Source: Azolla caroliniana (lineage: Eukaryota; Polypodiophyta). Taken from it: 64,000 bases of DNA. The notes beneath the pieces are model-generated. The model was not told where the DNA came from. It was given only the letters and a program-made list of their open reading frames with translations, and made no database searches. Position numbers and translations under genes: made by a program. Shown one piece after another: positions 1 through 13,108 of the stretch. The first letter of the stretch is position 1; each line of letters opens with the position of its first letter. The stretch is from the NCBI GenBank assembly GCA_043228905.1, contig JBHGNT010000011.1, positions 17,422,001-17,486,000 on the forward strand, written 5' to 3'.

Positions 1-212
1 CACCTTTGAGTATCTACTTCCAACTCATCACCACTCCATAATCATTCACATATGTGTTAAGGGAACAGTAAAATATTCTTTGTTTTAATATCTATGTGAG
101 TTGAAACACAAACAATATAGAAGATTGGTTGTAGGCCAAATGTATACACGAAACAAGCTCATATTGCAAGTTGTGGAAACTAATATTTATTAGGTGGCAT
201 AATGCTTAATGT

Positions 213-1727
213 TTTTTTCCAAAAAAAATACTACATTAATATTAAGAAAACGCCCTAATGCCATACATACAAGATGTATCTTTTAGTAATGAACCTCTTT
301 CTTCTAAGGCTTAAATAAATACTTCGATGTAGAGTAGAACCACTCCACCTTATTAGAAATTCATTTTTAAAATATGCCTCTGTCGGCATGAAGCTCCAAT
401 CACTTGAGCTCCGCTTGTTGTGCATTACCTTTTATATTATCCAATGAACCTCTGAGATTATGCACAATCTCTGTCCAAATTCCATAAATGATTTGAGCCG
501 ATCTTTTAGTCACATTTTGAAATACCTTCAAACATTGAGCTTTCCAAATATACGAAATTGTGATGCTACTTACCAATTGCCATATTTGAGGTTTGTCAAT
601 CTCTATTTGTGGATTCAACGGTATCAATGTTTTTGCATCAAACAATGTCTCATAGTAATAGCATCTGCAACCTCCTCTTGTTCATATACATTTGGTTCAT
701 CTTGTACCGCCGCCTATAATACTGCTCCCCATGTATATACACTGCTTGAGAATATACTAGTATTAACAGTGTTATGATTCGTTTCCATATTTCCATCGCA
801 AAATCACAACTCCACAAACAATGCTTAGTAGTCTATACTAGATCCATACAAAAGGGGCACATATTGTCTACATTCCCTTTTCACCAACCATTAATTGGTA
901 TAGCTTTATGAACCAATAACCAACGGAAAAAAACAATTTTCTTACTCATTTTATGGCCCACAACCATTTCCAAAATTGTTTGAGATGTTGTGGAGAATGT
1001 CTCTAGAAGACATTTGTAGTTGGTTATTTCCACAATCTAGCACTTAATATTTGTATACCAATCTTCACATAATATTGAAAAAACGGCACATGTTTTGTAT
1101 GATCTTGAATTCACACCTTCCAATACAATTCTCTAGGATCTCAAGTTAATCTAGATATTGGCTCCTTTCCATAATCCAAATCCTCCAAAAATAATTCATT
1201 TTTTTGTGGATCCGGATCTAAGACCCAATTTGATCCATCATTTGCGTTCACCCTCGCTTATTTATTTAAACAAAAACTAAACAAAGTAGTTTTCTTATGT
1301 GTGAACGTTAACCTACAATCATCCTGTACATAAAAGGTCATACAAACTTCTTTCCCATTATAGGCTTTTACTCCAATCAAAACATCCAATGGAGTAAATA
1401 AACCCATCCACTTCTGTGTAGCAGATCCAATTTGCATTTGAATATTAGAAAGGGCATTTTGTATTGCAGAATACATTATCTTCCCACCCCTTATATTACT
1501 AATCAGTAACATTTGTTGATCTATAGGTTTAAACAGAAATGTTGCCCATGCACCTATAGATTGTGTTGGGTCACGATCTAATTCTACCCATGCACATCTA
1601 GTACGCCTTCCCAACATTTGTCCTCTCTAGTCAGTCAACCATGAATTCCAAATCAGGGGTTGTCTACATGAATTCCAAATCAGGGGTTGCAATCTCTTAA
1701 CTAAATCAAGAGAAACATCTTTCCATG
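213..1727 (-). mobile_element. 5'-truncated LINE (non-LTR retrotransposon), degenerate
   Basis: On the minus strand, broken reading frames at about 1617-1258 and 645-400 encode the C-terminal part of a plant LINE ORF2, after the reverse transcriptase core: the zf-RVT region and the Trp/Cys-containing tail (YIWKAQCLKVFQNVT near 500). The 3' end lies at the left, where a T-run and A-run (about 211-230) correspond to the TTTTGGAAAAAA terminus shared with other copies here. The flanks AATGCTTAATGT (201-212) and AATGCCTAATGT (1728-1739) look like a 12-bp target-site duplication with one mismatch. Homology to the copy at 11.7-13.1 kb ends exactly at the right flank, which supports 5' truncation. 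A 22-bp internal stretch is duplicated near 1649-1691. Stops and frameshifts make it inactive. Confidence 0.75.
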
Positions 1728-2406
1728 AATGCCTAATGTATTTGTAATATGAAAGGAACCTTAAGGTTGTCCAGCTTGCATAAAAGGGCAAGTGTTTTGA
1801 TGTAAAGATCTAATGTTGGTCCTCATTCTCTCCCCCCTTTGTGTCCATGTAGCCTTTCCTCACCAAGTAATTGAGATACCTTATATGTCTCTTATCGAAT
1901 AGTGATCTATTTAATTAAAATAAATATATTTCTTCATTTATGTGGTGATTAGTTGTGTGTTAATATTAGTTTAACATCAGAACCCCTCAAGGTTTTTGAT
2001 GTTGCATGAAATGGAGAAATACATGCTTTCTCCTTACTCTCCTCTTGCTTCCTTTATCTTTCTCCTTCCCCTTTCTCTTCCCCTAATTCTGAGTACTTCC
2101 CTCTCCCCCTCGAGTAGTCACTTCTCTCCTCTTTGTCGTTTCCTACATTGAAATCTTCAAGTACAAAGTCAAATAGATGTCAAACCGAGATTTCTCACCA
2201 ATATACTAGAAGTTGGAAGTGGAATTTGTAAGTATTGCCCAAGCGATGCATAGAGTCTACCTACAATGAATGTTGATAGAAGTAAATATTAGTTACAAAC
2301 TACAATATGATGAACTCTCTTCCAACACCATCAAATTCCCAACTCAAAATTCACTGTAATTCTCATCAAAACATTATGAAAAGATTAAACATGTGCACTC
2401 CAAAGT
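1728..2406. other. Intergenic, no gene seen
   Basis: AT-rich sequence between two LINE insertions. It includes a CT-rich run around 2030-2130. No convincing reading frame or RNA gene was seen. Confidence 0.5.
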
Positions 2407-2578
2407 ACTTCTATTATCATCCAACAATGGTCATCCTCTCCTTTTCTTGAGTTAGTGGGCACCCACATAAAATGGAACTATCGCGTCCCTACAGGGATTT
2501 GTACATAATAATCTCATTTGTAAAATTTTATAGCTAATGGAAGGAATTTTTTTTGGAAAAAAAAAAAAACTTCTATTA
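2407..2578 (+). mobile_element. 152-bp extremely 5'-truncated LINE with 10-bp TSD
   Basis: The body (2417-2568) is the last 150 bp or so of the LINE family, very like 45582-45728, and ends TAATGGAAGGAATTTT, TTTTGG and an A-run. It is flanked by perfect direct repeats ACTTCTATTA at 2407-2416 and 2569-2578. The A-tail plus target-site duplication indicates target-primed reverse transcription of a nearly completely truncated copy. Confidence 0.8.
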
Positions 2579-3947
2579 AAGAACCTATTGCAAGATAGAA
2601 AAGGGGAAAAGCAGATGGAGCATGATTCCACACTTGTGGTCAACTTTCTTACAAATTTAGTGCCGAAAACTTGTAGCTATGCAACTAATCCAAAAACTTG
2701 TATCTTAGTTAATCATACAAAATTAAGTTAGATCTACATTCACATCAATTAACAATTTGTCACACAACACAATATGGTGTAGCAAGCTATTACAAACCAC
2801 ATCATACATGAAACTAATAGTTTGTGGAATCCTTGAATAGTCCTCAATCTTGATGGGATTGCCCAATTATAAAAATCCATTAGTGTAGCACACTCTTCTA
2901 TGGGAAGGCGAAAATTTTAATAGTAATGTTACAAATATCTTGACAATTTACATTTATTATAATAATCACAATATTAATATCAATGTTAATGGGTAAGTGT
3001 GCAATATGATAGAGGAAGGGAATTGTCATGGATTGGTCTTTGCTTGATTTTCCCTCTGTTATAATCAACATAAACAAAATCATTGAGGAACGGGCTCACC
3101 TAGTGTATCTAGGTACGGGAACAAGTTAGTTCCCAATATTCCGTTCGTTCCAGTACTTGACTTAAGACTTTTGAATCGGAGTTATTAGCCTTAATGATTT
3201 ACTCATCTGATTAATAATCACATACAAAACTACTTAAAAGTAGATGGGCTCAAGATGCATTAATATGGTCATTGATTAACATATAAAACTATAGTCAACA
3301 ATCCAAACTTACACATTAAACCAAGAACAATGTTAGAAGAGCACAATCTCAAAGAGAATTGATGAAGCCTAATGAACTACCTAATACTCTACAAAATTCT
3401 AAATTCTTCAATATTATCGTGACATTCAATAGTGTGGATAAAACCTAATATTTATTATTGTTACGACGAGACGGAACATGGATGTAAATGAATTTGAGTG
3501 TGGGAGTTTTTGAATATCAATGCATTGTTTCTAGCCTTGGTATCGTTGTCACTAGACCGATACAACATCACCATCCTTTTGAAAGCCCAATTAACACCGT
3601 GTAAAAATTATAGATTCAACCAAACATGAACCACATCATCCATCCATGTAACCTCTAACAACATTCCTCATAGACTAGGGACACACCCCACTCATCGAAT
3701 GTATGTGCAATCATTAAGCCGAATTAATTTCCCCGCATCAATTATTGTGTGTTCGCCTATCATTTCGAGACATCTCTTTCGATATGTGCATGGGTAGTCC
3801 CACCCCCTTCGCCATTCACTTATTTCTAGATAATTTTTTGCTGGATCCAAACCCCACTCCCCCCAAGTGGGGGGCTATTTAGGCCGAGGTTTCTCGGAGG
3901 AGGGTGGAGAACAACGTGTATAAGGAAGCGAGCGAGTGACATCCAAT
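2579..3947. other. Intergenic and 5' flank of the Ser-Pro protein gene
   Basis: AT-rich sequence without a recognisable gene. Near 3850 it changes sharply to GC-rich sequence just upstream of the Ser-Pro gene. A small inverted repeat of C and G runs lies at about 3857-3872. Confidence 0.4.
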
Positions 3948-5765
3948 ATGCCGAAGGAGCATCGCCCACACGCGATCTTAGTGTTGGGGGCATTGGCATT
4001 GATGATGTCGTGGACGTGTGAAGTAGTTTCGGGGACAGGGACGGGGACGGGGAGCAACAATGATGCCGTTAGCGACGCGTGCGCCATGGTCGTAAAGAGT
4101 GTCCTGTCGGGCGCTTTGTGCACTAACGCGAGTCTCTCCCACTCGACCACACCGTGTTGCACGACCGTGTCGGGATCATGCGCCGCGGGTGTGCTCACCT
4201 CGCTACCGCCCTCCACATTCACGGCGTCCGCCCTCCACATCCTTGCCAACTCATGCAACATCATCGTGACAGGCATCGCCCCGCCGCCTCCGCCTCCGCT
4301 CGCCATGTCGGCCTGCTCCTCTTTCCTCTCCACGTGGCTCTCTACTTCCATGTGCACTACATCCGGGAGTAGTGCTGCCACCGCCACCGCCACCGTCAGC
4401 CCCGCATCGGTCTGCTGCCGCACAATCCTAGACTCTTATATCTGCGGTTCAAATGGTGCATTGGTTCAATCCATTCCCACCTCCTCCTTCAGTGCCACCG
4501 AATGTGAAGTGCTCAGCCGGTGCGGCCTCATTGCCGTCTCTCCCTCGAATTCTCCACCGCCTACATATTCTACGCCGGTTCCCACGCCAACTCCGGCGCC
4601 CGTTCCGACACCACCGCCAACTCCTTCGCAGTCATCTCTATGTTCACCGCCTCCACCACCACCATCTCTATGTTCACCTCCGCCGCCGCCACCACCATCA
4701 TCTCTATGTTCGCCGCCGCCGCCGCCGCCTCCATCTCCATCTCCTACAACACCCACATTGTCCCCACATCTGGCACCCTCTACTCCAACACTTGCCCCCA
4801 CACCATCACCATCACCATCACCATCACCCTCACCCTCTCCATCTCCATCTCCATCTCCATCTCCATCTCCATCTCCGTCACCGTCACCGTCACCGTCACC
4901 GTCACCGTCACCGTCTCCATCTCCATCACCGTCACCGTCACCGTCTCCGTCTCCCTCTTCATCTCCCTCTTCATCTCCATCTCCGTCCCCGTCTCCGTCT
5001 CCATCTCCGTCCCCGTCTCCGTCTCCATCTCCATCTCCATCTCCATCTCCATCTCCATCACCATCACCATCACCATCTCCATCTCCATCTCCATCACCAT
5101 CACCATCACCATCACCATCACCATCTCCGTCTCCGTCTCCATCACCATCTCCGTCACCATCTTCATCTCGATCACCATCACCATCACCATCTCCGACTCC
5201 ATCTCCATCTCCATCTCCATCTCCATCTCCAACTCCGACCCCAGCTCTTACACCATCTCCATCTCCAACCCCAGCTCTTACACCCTCTCCATCGCCGACT
5301 CCATCTCCATCTCCATCTCCATCCCTAGCTCTTACACCATCTCCATCTCCAACCCCAGCTCTTACACCATCTCCATCTCCAACCCCAGCTCTTACACCAT
5401 CTCCATCGCCGACCCCAGCTCTCACACCTTCTCCATCTCCGATCCCAGCTCTTACACCATCGCCATCTCCGACCCCAGCTCCTGTTCCTGCACTATCACC
5501 GAGTCATCCAACACCGCCATCGCCATCACCATCACCATCGCCTGCGCCTGCGCCTCAAATTCCATCACCAGCTCCTACACCTACATTATCCCCACGTCAA
5601 TCACCATCTCCATCTTCTGCTCCATCTCCAACTCCAACTCCAACTCCAACTCCAGCACCTGCTCCCGGAATATCAACAAATTGTCCACCGCCACCGCCAC
5701 CGCCACCGCCAGCAAGAGCAGGGCATCCTCCACCAAGGGCAGGCCATCCCCCACCAAGGCATTGA
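3948..5765 (+). CDS. Secreted Ser-Pro-rich (hybrid proline-rich / arabinogalactan-like) protein
   Basis: One uninterrupted frame of 605 codons. The start is the first in-frame ATG (3948); the frame is open a little further upstream without an ATG. Residues 1-29 form a signal peptide (hydrophobic [11 protein letters not shown], then small residues). Residues about 40-200 hold two Cys-rich stretches, each with a CC pair (TTPCCTT, ASVCCRT) and spaced single Cys. They recall half of an 8-Cys lipid-transfer/hybrid-PRP domain but lack a clear CXC. From about 205 come PPPPPP blocks alternating with SLCS, then a long (Ser-Pro)n tract, then repeats of [10 protein letters not shown], and a Pro-rich tail with two RAGHPPP units. 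Non-contiguous Pro next to Ser, Thr and Ala is the context for arabinogalactan-type O-glycosylation, so an extracellular matrix role is inferred. No C-terminal GPI signal is visible. GC content is far above the surroundings. Translation is likely but not certain because the low-complexity repeat opens several frames. Confidence 0.7.
   Translation: MPKEHRPHAILVLGALALMMSWTCEVVSGTGTGTGSNNDAVSDACAMVVKSVLSGALCTNASLSHSTTPCCTTVSGSCAAGVLTSLPPSTFTASALHILANSCNIIVTGIAPPPPPPLAMSACSSFLSTWLSTSMCTTSGSSAATATATVSPASVCCRTILDSYICGSNGALVQSIPTSSFSATECEVLSRCGLIAVSPSNSPPPTYSTPVPTPTPAPVPTPPPTPSQSSLCSPPPPPPSLCSPPPPPPPSSLCSPPPPPPPSPSPTTPTLSPHLAPSTPTLAPTPSPSPSPSPSPSPSPSPSPSPSPSPSPSPSPSPSPSPSPSPSPSPSPSPSPSSSPSSSPSPSPSPSPSPSPSPSPSPSPSPSPSPSPSPSPSPSPSPSPSPSPSPSPSPSPSPSPSPSPSSSRSPSPSPSPTPSPSPSPSPSPTPTPALTPSPSPTPALTPSPSPTPSPSPSPSLALTPSPSPTPALTPSPSPTPALTPSPSPTPALTPSPSPIPALTPSPSPTPAPVPALSPSHPTPPSPSPSPSPAPAPQIPSPAPTPTLSPRQSPSPSSAPSPTPTPTPTPAPAPGISTNCPPPPPPPPPARAGHPPPRAGHPPPRH
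4798..5240 (+). repeat. Hexanucleotide CCATCT/CCATCA/CCGTCA minisatellite within the coding region
   Basis: Imperfect 6-bp repeats encode Ser-Pro in the gene frame. Both other plus frames (HHRHRL-type and ISISIT-type) and minus frames (GDGDGD-type, MEMEME-type) stay open as a by-product. Only third-base and interspersed changes break the array. Confidence 0.9.
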
Positions 5766-8700
5766 GTGCTAGATTCATGAATCATTTAAGTGAATAAAGA
5801 AGCAGCCCATCCCACCTCTATAAATGTGAAAGACATCAAAACCATATCAGTTAGTTTCTAATGAACATATTAAACACTTTTGTTATGGATAGCAGCTAAA
5901 CCACCTATGTATGTACATATTAATTTGGTTCACATGGAACACACACACACACACACAATGCACTCTATTTGTGTCTAGGTTAGCCAAAGCCATTCCACAT
6001 CTAGATCTTGTCTTGGGGGTTGCACAGCTTAATGAATAAGTCTCGACCCTCTCATATAAATACCCATGCACCCAACTTGGAATCTCATTCCATTATGTGC
6101 AATAATACTTTAGTAGATGCCTATCGCGGAAAGGAACTATGTACATACGGAGGTCGAATGTAGAAACCCCCTCGTCTAACCACCTTTCACCTAACGACGT
6201 GTTCGAACCACACGGCAATGTGCTCCAATTGAGTCCATTTTGCCAATGACCACAAGGTTTCTAGTACATAGTTAAGACATAATATAGCCAAGTCAATTGC
6301 ATGCATAGCTATGTGTTGCAACTTTCAAGAACTCTCTCACAAAAGTTGGGCATTAGCTAGTTCATGACTCAGAAGTTAGGGGTGAACCTCCATATAAGAT
6401 CCCATGCCAGATGATAAATAATCGAATTCTCATTTTGTCCATGGGTTTTTCTCCCTCCATGAAATTTTTAATTTTACGCTTTCCCACTCAGTGTACATGC
6501 TCGCTTGACCCTGGAGTTTTTTTATTGACCTTAGAGTTTCTTGACATCAATCCATTATAATCCTCTCACCAACCTCCCCATTACTCTTCTTTTTCCAACA
6601 TTATGCTCCCCCCCCCCTCTCTTAACGTAAATACCAATGTATTAATTACAAACTTGTTGAATTACAACGATGAAATATTAAATATCCTATCGACTCGCCA
6701 CAAAATCAATTAGGGTTCCCATTACATCCATCATGTCAAGATACGTCGTTATGGGCCTATACAATCCAAAGTGATAAAGGTCAATGCAAATGACGAACAT
6801 GATGATGCATTGCCAACCTCCAAATATTGTTTCCTCTTGTGTCCACCTTCGTAAAGTTCCCAAAAAGGAGAACTACCATGTCAATATGTCTTTTAATAGT
6901 CGAGTGTGTCTTTGAACCGCATGTTGAGCATAAAAAACAAAGGCATTCCACATATGCCATAATCTGCACTACCTATGAAATTGAAATGCAATCCCAAAAT
7001 GTTGAGAAGGCATTCTCGAAATCACTACAACATTAAAAAAATGGATGTTGGCACTCCTCTTAGAGAATTCCACTTTTTTGATATAAATTTTCTAAAGATC
7101 CCTCTAGTGATAATTCGATGTCAAGTATATTCCTTTGAAATTATGTAAACGAAAGACATTCTAGAAGTGATGCTCCATCTTCACAAAGATGCACTGCGAA
7201 GTCAACCACTAGCCAACAATGTTGGGAAGAATGCGCGGAAGTAAGTGAGGACCTGTCGGTTATGTGCACAACAAATAACACAGAGAGTATGATAGAAGAA
7301 ATGATGGAAACGTAGACACAGTTCAAGCTCTAATGGAAGCTCTTGTTATTCTGTAACTATGTACTCAAAGACTCAATATACAAGAAGAAGATCAAGTCTT
7401 AGTTACAACATTAGGTTGTTGCTTATATACTAAGCCCTAACTATTTGGACATGTTCACACTAGGATGCAAAGTGGAAGGAGTCGGCTTGTTATGCCAACA
7501 AGCAGGACCCCCCAAATAAACACCTTGGCTTTGAATAGAAGGTGAGATTGCTACCACATGTGTACTAGATTCCATCACCACCTATTGGACCTTGTGATTT
7601 CCCATTCTTTATTACCTACCTATTGGAGTGTGAGTAGAAAAGGGTACCATGCATGAAAACATAAAGATTGTAGCCTCTTGGTGGCATGTGGTAAATAATG
7701 ATAAACAAATCAATTGTGCAAATGTCATTCATAGCTCAACATTTATTAGCCTAAGATAGATTGGACATTTGGAGATCATAAAAGCCTCGCCAATGGATTG
7801 GAAGCCTCATGGTGGATATATTGTCTCTAGGTGTTGATTTCCAGAGACAAAGTATCGCTACTAGAATGTGTTGTCCTGCACAATTTTAGAAGAACATAAT
7901 AAGGCGATTTATCAATTCTCCAATAGCCAAAGGCTCTTTGGAAATTTATATGTACAATATGGGCTTCTCTAAGTGGAGTGTCGACAATCCCCTTTCCAAT
8001 GGGCGTTTGACGATGTGGCATTGACTTGAATATCTTTTCCACATTTCATGATTGCCATTCAGTTTCTAAGGCAATTGGATTATATGGCATAATTGGCGTA
8101 TGCAAAAATCCCTTCATTTTTTATGCTCAATATGGGGTTCAAAGCCATGTTCAATGATAAAATGGTAGCTTGGTATGCGGGTCCTCCTTGTTGGAGACTT
8201 CAAGGAGGCCGACACATGAAGAATTAGGGATTTGTTGGTTAGCAAGGCTTGTCTATGATTTACATTAGCCTTTTGTCACATTGGATTGTACATGTCCACA
8301 ATGAGGGATGTATTTGAACTCTAATTGATGACATGGTGATTCAATAGTGTATCATATTCCATCAATTGTAAATTTATATTGTAACGAATATATTACTATT
8401 TATGGGGAGAAAAAGGGAATTACTCACCAAATGGAATCAACTCTATCATTTAAAAATGGGGGAAGATTACAATAATAATCAATCAATAGGAATCACTACT
8501 ATAAAGAAACATTATATACAATGGATCAACTCTATCATTGAAAAATGGGGGAGGATTACAATAATGTTAACTTAACAACAATCACTACTATAAAGTAACA
8601 TTAGATACAAAGGAGGGGCTTTGTTTGCATAGAATATTGTTTGTGTACTTTACATAGAAATGTGACCCATTGTATTATTGGATTAATAAAAGGTCGATCC

Positions 8701-11689
8701 CATATGTTTAATTTAAGGGTGGAGTTTAGCACACATGCGTCTTGCAGAGTGTTGAGCTTAAAATTTCCATACCTTCACAATATTTGTTTAAGCTAAAATG
8801 TGGCACTCGGTAGCATGTGCACACAATTTCCAAGCATGTGGGCACCTATGTATTGCGCCTTATTTAGGGAAGAGATGGGGAACCAAAGCTAACATAGATT
8901 TCTATCATATGTAATTCCTATTGAAATATTAAAAGTCAACTCACTAGAAGTTCTATCTCTTGCCCAATGTTTTCCTCAATTTTAAAGAAACTAAATCTCT
9001 TTCTTATGGATAGAACTTGGGACCTCTCATCATTATTTCCATTATGTGAATTGAGCCCCTATTCCATTTGTTCACAAACATGCAATGTCAATGTTGCAAC
9101 ACTATCCCCGGCCTAACTAGGCCATCCATGTGGAGAACCCCACCTTCAAATGTGAATTGGTTCATGTCATTGCGTTTTGAAATGCCTTCACAACAACGCC
9201 ATTGATCGGATTAGGATTTAGGGTGGTGTCTCACAACTATGTTAGACAATAGATTTTGGGAATATGTATATGATTGGTGTATAACACAAAACTAAATTTA
9301 CCCCAAGTGGTGGGAATGCTAGCAAAGGTTGTGATGAGTTTGAAGAAGACTCATCAACAAGTTTGCGTACATAGTATAAGCCTCAAATTTGGTCAAGTAA
9401 AACTCTTTACAAATATGTAAGCGAAATGTGGACATTTGACTCACCTCCACAACATAGAATCAGGATGACCTAGCCCTTGAACCTAAAAGCTATAAACAAG
9501 GCAGGTTCCCCTTGACTACAATGATCAACATCCTATAAAATCAATTTGCATTTATCATATGCATAATAGTCAAAAGCTAGGACTAAAATCCAAGAGAGGC
9601 CATCACACTATAATTAAAGAAAATAAAAGTATTTAACTTATCCGTGGATTGCAAAGAGTGCCAAAGTAATTTCTCGTCAATCCATATTTATTTGTAACGA
9701 TATACTATAGGCATCAAAACCTTATATTTTAAACCATCAATTTGGAACTCCTTAATATGATGATTTCAAAATTGCAAGATCAAATAAATTTGGACTTCAT
9801 ATGAGAAAGTTATGAGTCATGACCTTTATTTCAAAGAGTGAGCAACTTTATGACTACCTACCTCTACTTATTGGCTACCTATTGGTCCATGTTGAATCGT
9901 GTCTATTAATCTAAAGTGCCCTTTAATTAAGGTGCATATTATTCATAATAGGAGGTATTGTCATTGACGATAGGCGACAATAACAAAATTGTTTGTCAGT
10001 CATCTTGTCAATTGACGAGCATATGTGAAATTTACATATGTGAGAAATTCTACTAATTGGAATATAAATTGGGTGTGCACTCGCATGCAAGTGTCTGCCA
10101 TAAAACTTTTAAGAACATCTATTGGGAGGGTGGATCGCACTATCACAAAAACATGCTTATTATTTTTTATAATTTGAAGAATGTGTGAAATTATATCGGA
10201 TGAGATTTATATCCTTTCTTATTTAAGTAGAAACGTGATGAAAAAAATGTCATTAAATAAACGTGACACTTGATCACATGGATTAATTTCACAATGATTT
10301 AGATAATTCGTTGAACATGTGAAAACAAAACAACAAAGAAATAGTGGGCTCTTCATTATGAATTGTGCAAATAGAAAGCCAAAATCTATTATAATTTATA
10401 AATAAAGACATGGAAATGTGCGTAATATGTCTTTGTGAAATGATAAAATGTGAATCGATTGATAGCTCATGGAAATTTGAATACAATTTTGATAAAACTA
10501 GCTTGAAAGTCATTCAAAGGTAACACTTAAAGCAATTTCTAAACATGTGGATAGCATCACTTCAATTAAATATGTATATTGAACTTGTCATGTATAATAG
10601 AAACTCCATAAGGTTTGTAGTTGTAGATAAACATGTGCAAAAAATGTTCGAACAAATTTTGATAGGAATAGGACGGAAATATTTTCAAAGCAAATAGACA
10701 CAATAGAGGAAATAGGCAAAATTTCTTATGAGCATAAAATCAAGTCTTGTGATCCACGTTATTTGGATCCACAAAAACTTATATGTATACAATATATGGC
10801 TTTTACTTCCTTCCATGTTCCTTATACAGGTGCCATGTCAGATGGGTGATAAGATCTCTTCCATTTTTTTGACAAATTTCTTCCTTTTAGACATTACAAT
10901 AGTACCTTGACTCTTGAGTTTATAGCCCACAGATCATGTATTATATGTAAATCATTTTTGAATTTAACCTAGTTAACATCATGATTAATATAATATAAAA
11001 TCCATTATCAAATATGTTATTCCTTAACTATGTGAATGGGACAAATGAAGTGCTTGGTAATGGGACAAGATGAACTTACAAATCAAATGGAAGGAAGACC
11101 TATAAATTCTTATTAGGAGATGTCGTTCACTGGTATGTTGATGTGAAGACCTTAAAAACGGAGCCCATTTCTTATACTCTAACTATACCATAGACACAAA
11201 TGCCTAATTCACCCAACATCTAAGAAAGTACCAGTAGCCCTACCCTAACTTCTATCTGCTCCTCCCTGTCATGTTATCCATGTAATCCTCTATCCGAGTT
11301 CGAGATGTTGTACCCTTATCACAAGTTTTGTGAAGGCACCAATGTTGGTGCATTCTTACTCCGTAGAACTACATAGTGCACACCTCACCTAGCCTCCAAA
11401 ATAGTACCAGTAACCTTGTATGTTAGCCGATCGACTACCCGAAGTGTAAAGGTAGACAAGAGGAGAGGAGTCAAGGTCAAACGAGTGTGAAAAGATAGAA
11501 GTCGAAGATTGTATTTTTGCCAAGTAGAAAATTAGAGTAATTTAGAAAATAGAACGGTTAGTATAACTATAGGTTCTTGCCGAACAAACAAGTGTACTAT
11601 TTGGAAGAGTCTCTCAGGTTGCCTATAAAAAGGGGCCGAGAGCATTGCATCATTATCGGTCTGGATCCGGAGCAAAATTATCGTCTATT
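5766..11689. other. Long gene-free stretch
   Basis: About 5.9 kb of AT-rich sequence without a recognisable gene. It contains a (CA)n run at about 5939-5958, a C-run near 6608 and a tandem duplication at 8431-8609. Short frames (for example minus 7827-8042 and 10289-10513) have no recognisable motif. Decayed transposon sequence is likely but I could not assign a family. Confidence 0.4.
8431..8609. repeat. Two-copy tandem duplication, about 90 bp
   Basis: The copies start ATGGAATCAACTCTATCATT (8431) and ATGGATCAACTCTATCATTG (8521). Both continue through AAAATGGGGGA, GATTACAATAAT and CACTACTATAAAG, with small differences. Confidence 0.85.
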
Positions 11690-13108
11690 TTGGATTTGTT
11701 TCCATATGTCCAGAGCAAAAACACAACGCCACAAACAATGTTTAGCAGTCTCTATTACATCTGTACAGAAAGGGCACATCTTGTCTAAATTTCCTTTCGC
11801 CTCCCATTAATTGGTATAGCATTATGAACTAACAACCATAAAAAACAAACAATTTTCCTACTCATCTTTATACCCCATAACCATTTCCAAAATTGTTTGA
11901 GATGTTGTGGAGAAAGTTCATTTCGTCTGCAAACAACATTTGCAGTTGGTTCTTTCCATGATCTAACACCTAATATTTTCCTACCAATCTTCACATAATA
12001 CTGAAAGAACAGGACGTATTTGATGTTATCTTGCACCCACACCTTACAATACAGTTCTCCAAGATCCCAAGTTAATGCAAATATTGGTCTCCTTTCCAAT
12101 ATCCAAATCCTCCAAAACAAAATCACCTTTTGAGGATCAAGATCTAAGACCCAATTTGATCCATCATTTGCAATCACACCTCACTTCTTTATGTAAACAA
12201 AACCTAAACAAATTATTTTCCATAGGTGTAAATATTAACCTACCATCGTCTTGTACATCAAAACTCATACTCTTGTTCCCCAATATAGGCTTTAACTCTA
12301 ATTAAAACATCCAGTGTAGCAGATCCAATTTGCATCTGAACATTAAAAAGGGCATTCTGGATCGCACAATACATTATCTTCCCACCCCTTATATTACTAA
12401 TTAATATCATTTGTTGATCTATAGGTTTAGACCGAAATGTTGTCCATGCACCTATAGACTATGCTAGCCCACAATCTAATTCTACCCATGCACATCTAGT
12501 ACGCATTCCCAACATTTGTCCTCTTTGGGCAGTCAACCATGAATTCCAAATCAGAGGTTGTCTACAGAATTCAGATTCCGTTTTTGGCAATGTCTTAACT
12601 AAATCAAGAGAAATATCTTTCCATGCATTAAGAACACATCGAACAAATCTCTCTTCCCAATTTGTAGCAATAGCCAAATTGTTATGTTCCATAAAAGCCC
12701 ATCTAAAACTAGGCCTCCAATCTCCTCCCATCTTGGGACAAAACCTTTGCAATTCATAAAACAACAATTGTTTCCAAGGTTCTGATCCTGGCAACAATCC
12801 TCGAATCACCAATTTTGCCATCAAAGCTTTGGATTGTTGTAATGGATCTACAATCCCTAATCCTCCTTGATCCAATGGCTTAACAATTGTGGACCAAGAG
12901 ACTTTTGCCCTAGCATGGCTTCCATCATTACCACATCTACCATTGATATTGAAATAGGGGTCGAACGAATAAGCAATGAATATATTGATCTCCAAATATG
13001 ACAATATCCAAGACGTATATGAAACTTAGTTTTCCCACTAAAGAAGGCTACAATATACTTGCAATGTTGCACGACAATAAAATACATTTTGCACAATTGT
13101 TGAAACAA
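11690..13108 (-). mobile_element. LINE fragment, RT C-terminus and zf-RVT region, degenerate
   Basis: Minus-strand frames 13004-12459 and 12177-11785 read as the end of a plant LINE ORF2. The first contains a VSWSTIVKPLDQGGLGIVDP segment typical of the post-RT region. The second has the zf-RVT signature FWKWLWGIKMSRKIVCFLWL followed by LVHNAIPINGR, and nearby nucleotides still encode a Cys/His remnant. It is colinear with the element at 213-1727 in the same orientation. It lacks the A-rich 3' terminus and no TSD was found, so its left end was probably lost. Stops and frameshifts are present. Confidence 0.75.

Noticed and set aside
4453-5797. Long open frames overlapping the Ser-Pro gene in other frames and on the minus strand (His/Leu-rich, Ile/Ser-rich, Gly/Asp-rich, Met/Glu-rich)
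   Set aside because: They are by-products of the 6-bp repeat and lack a signal peptide or non-repetitive coding part.
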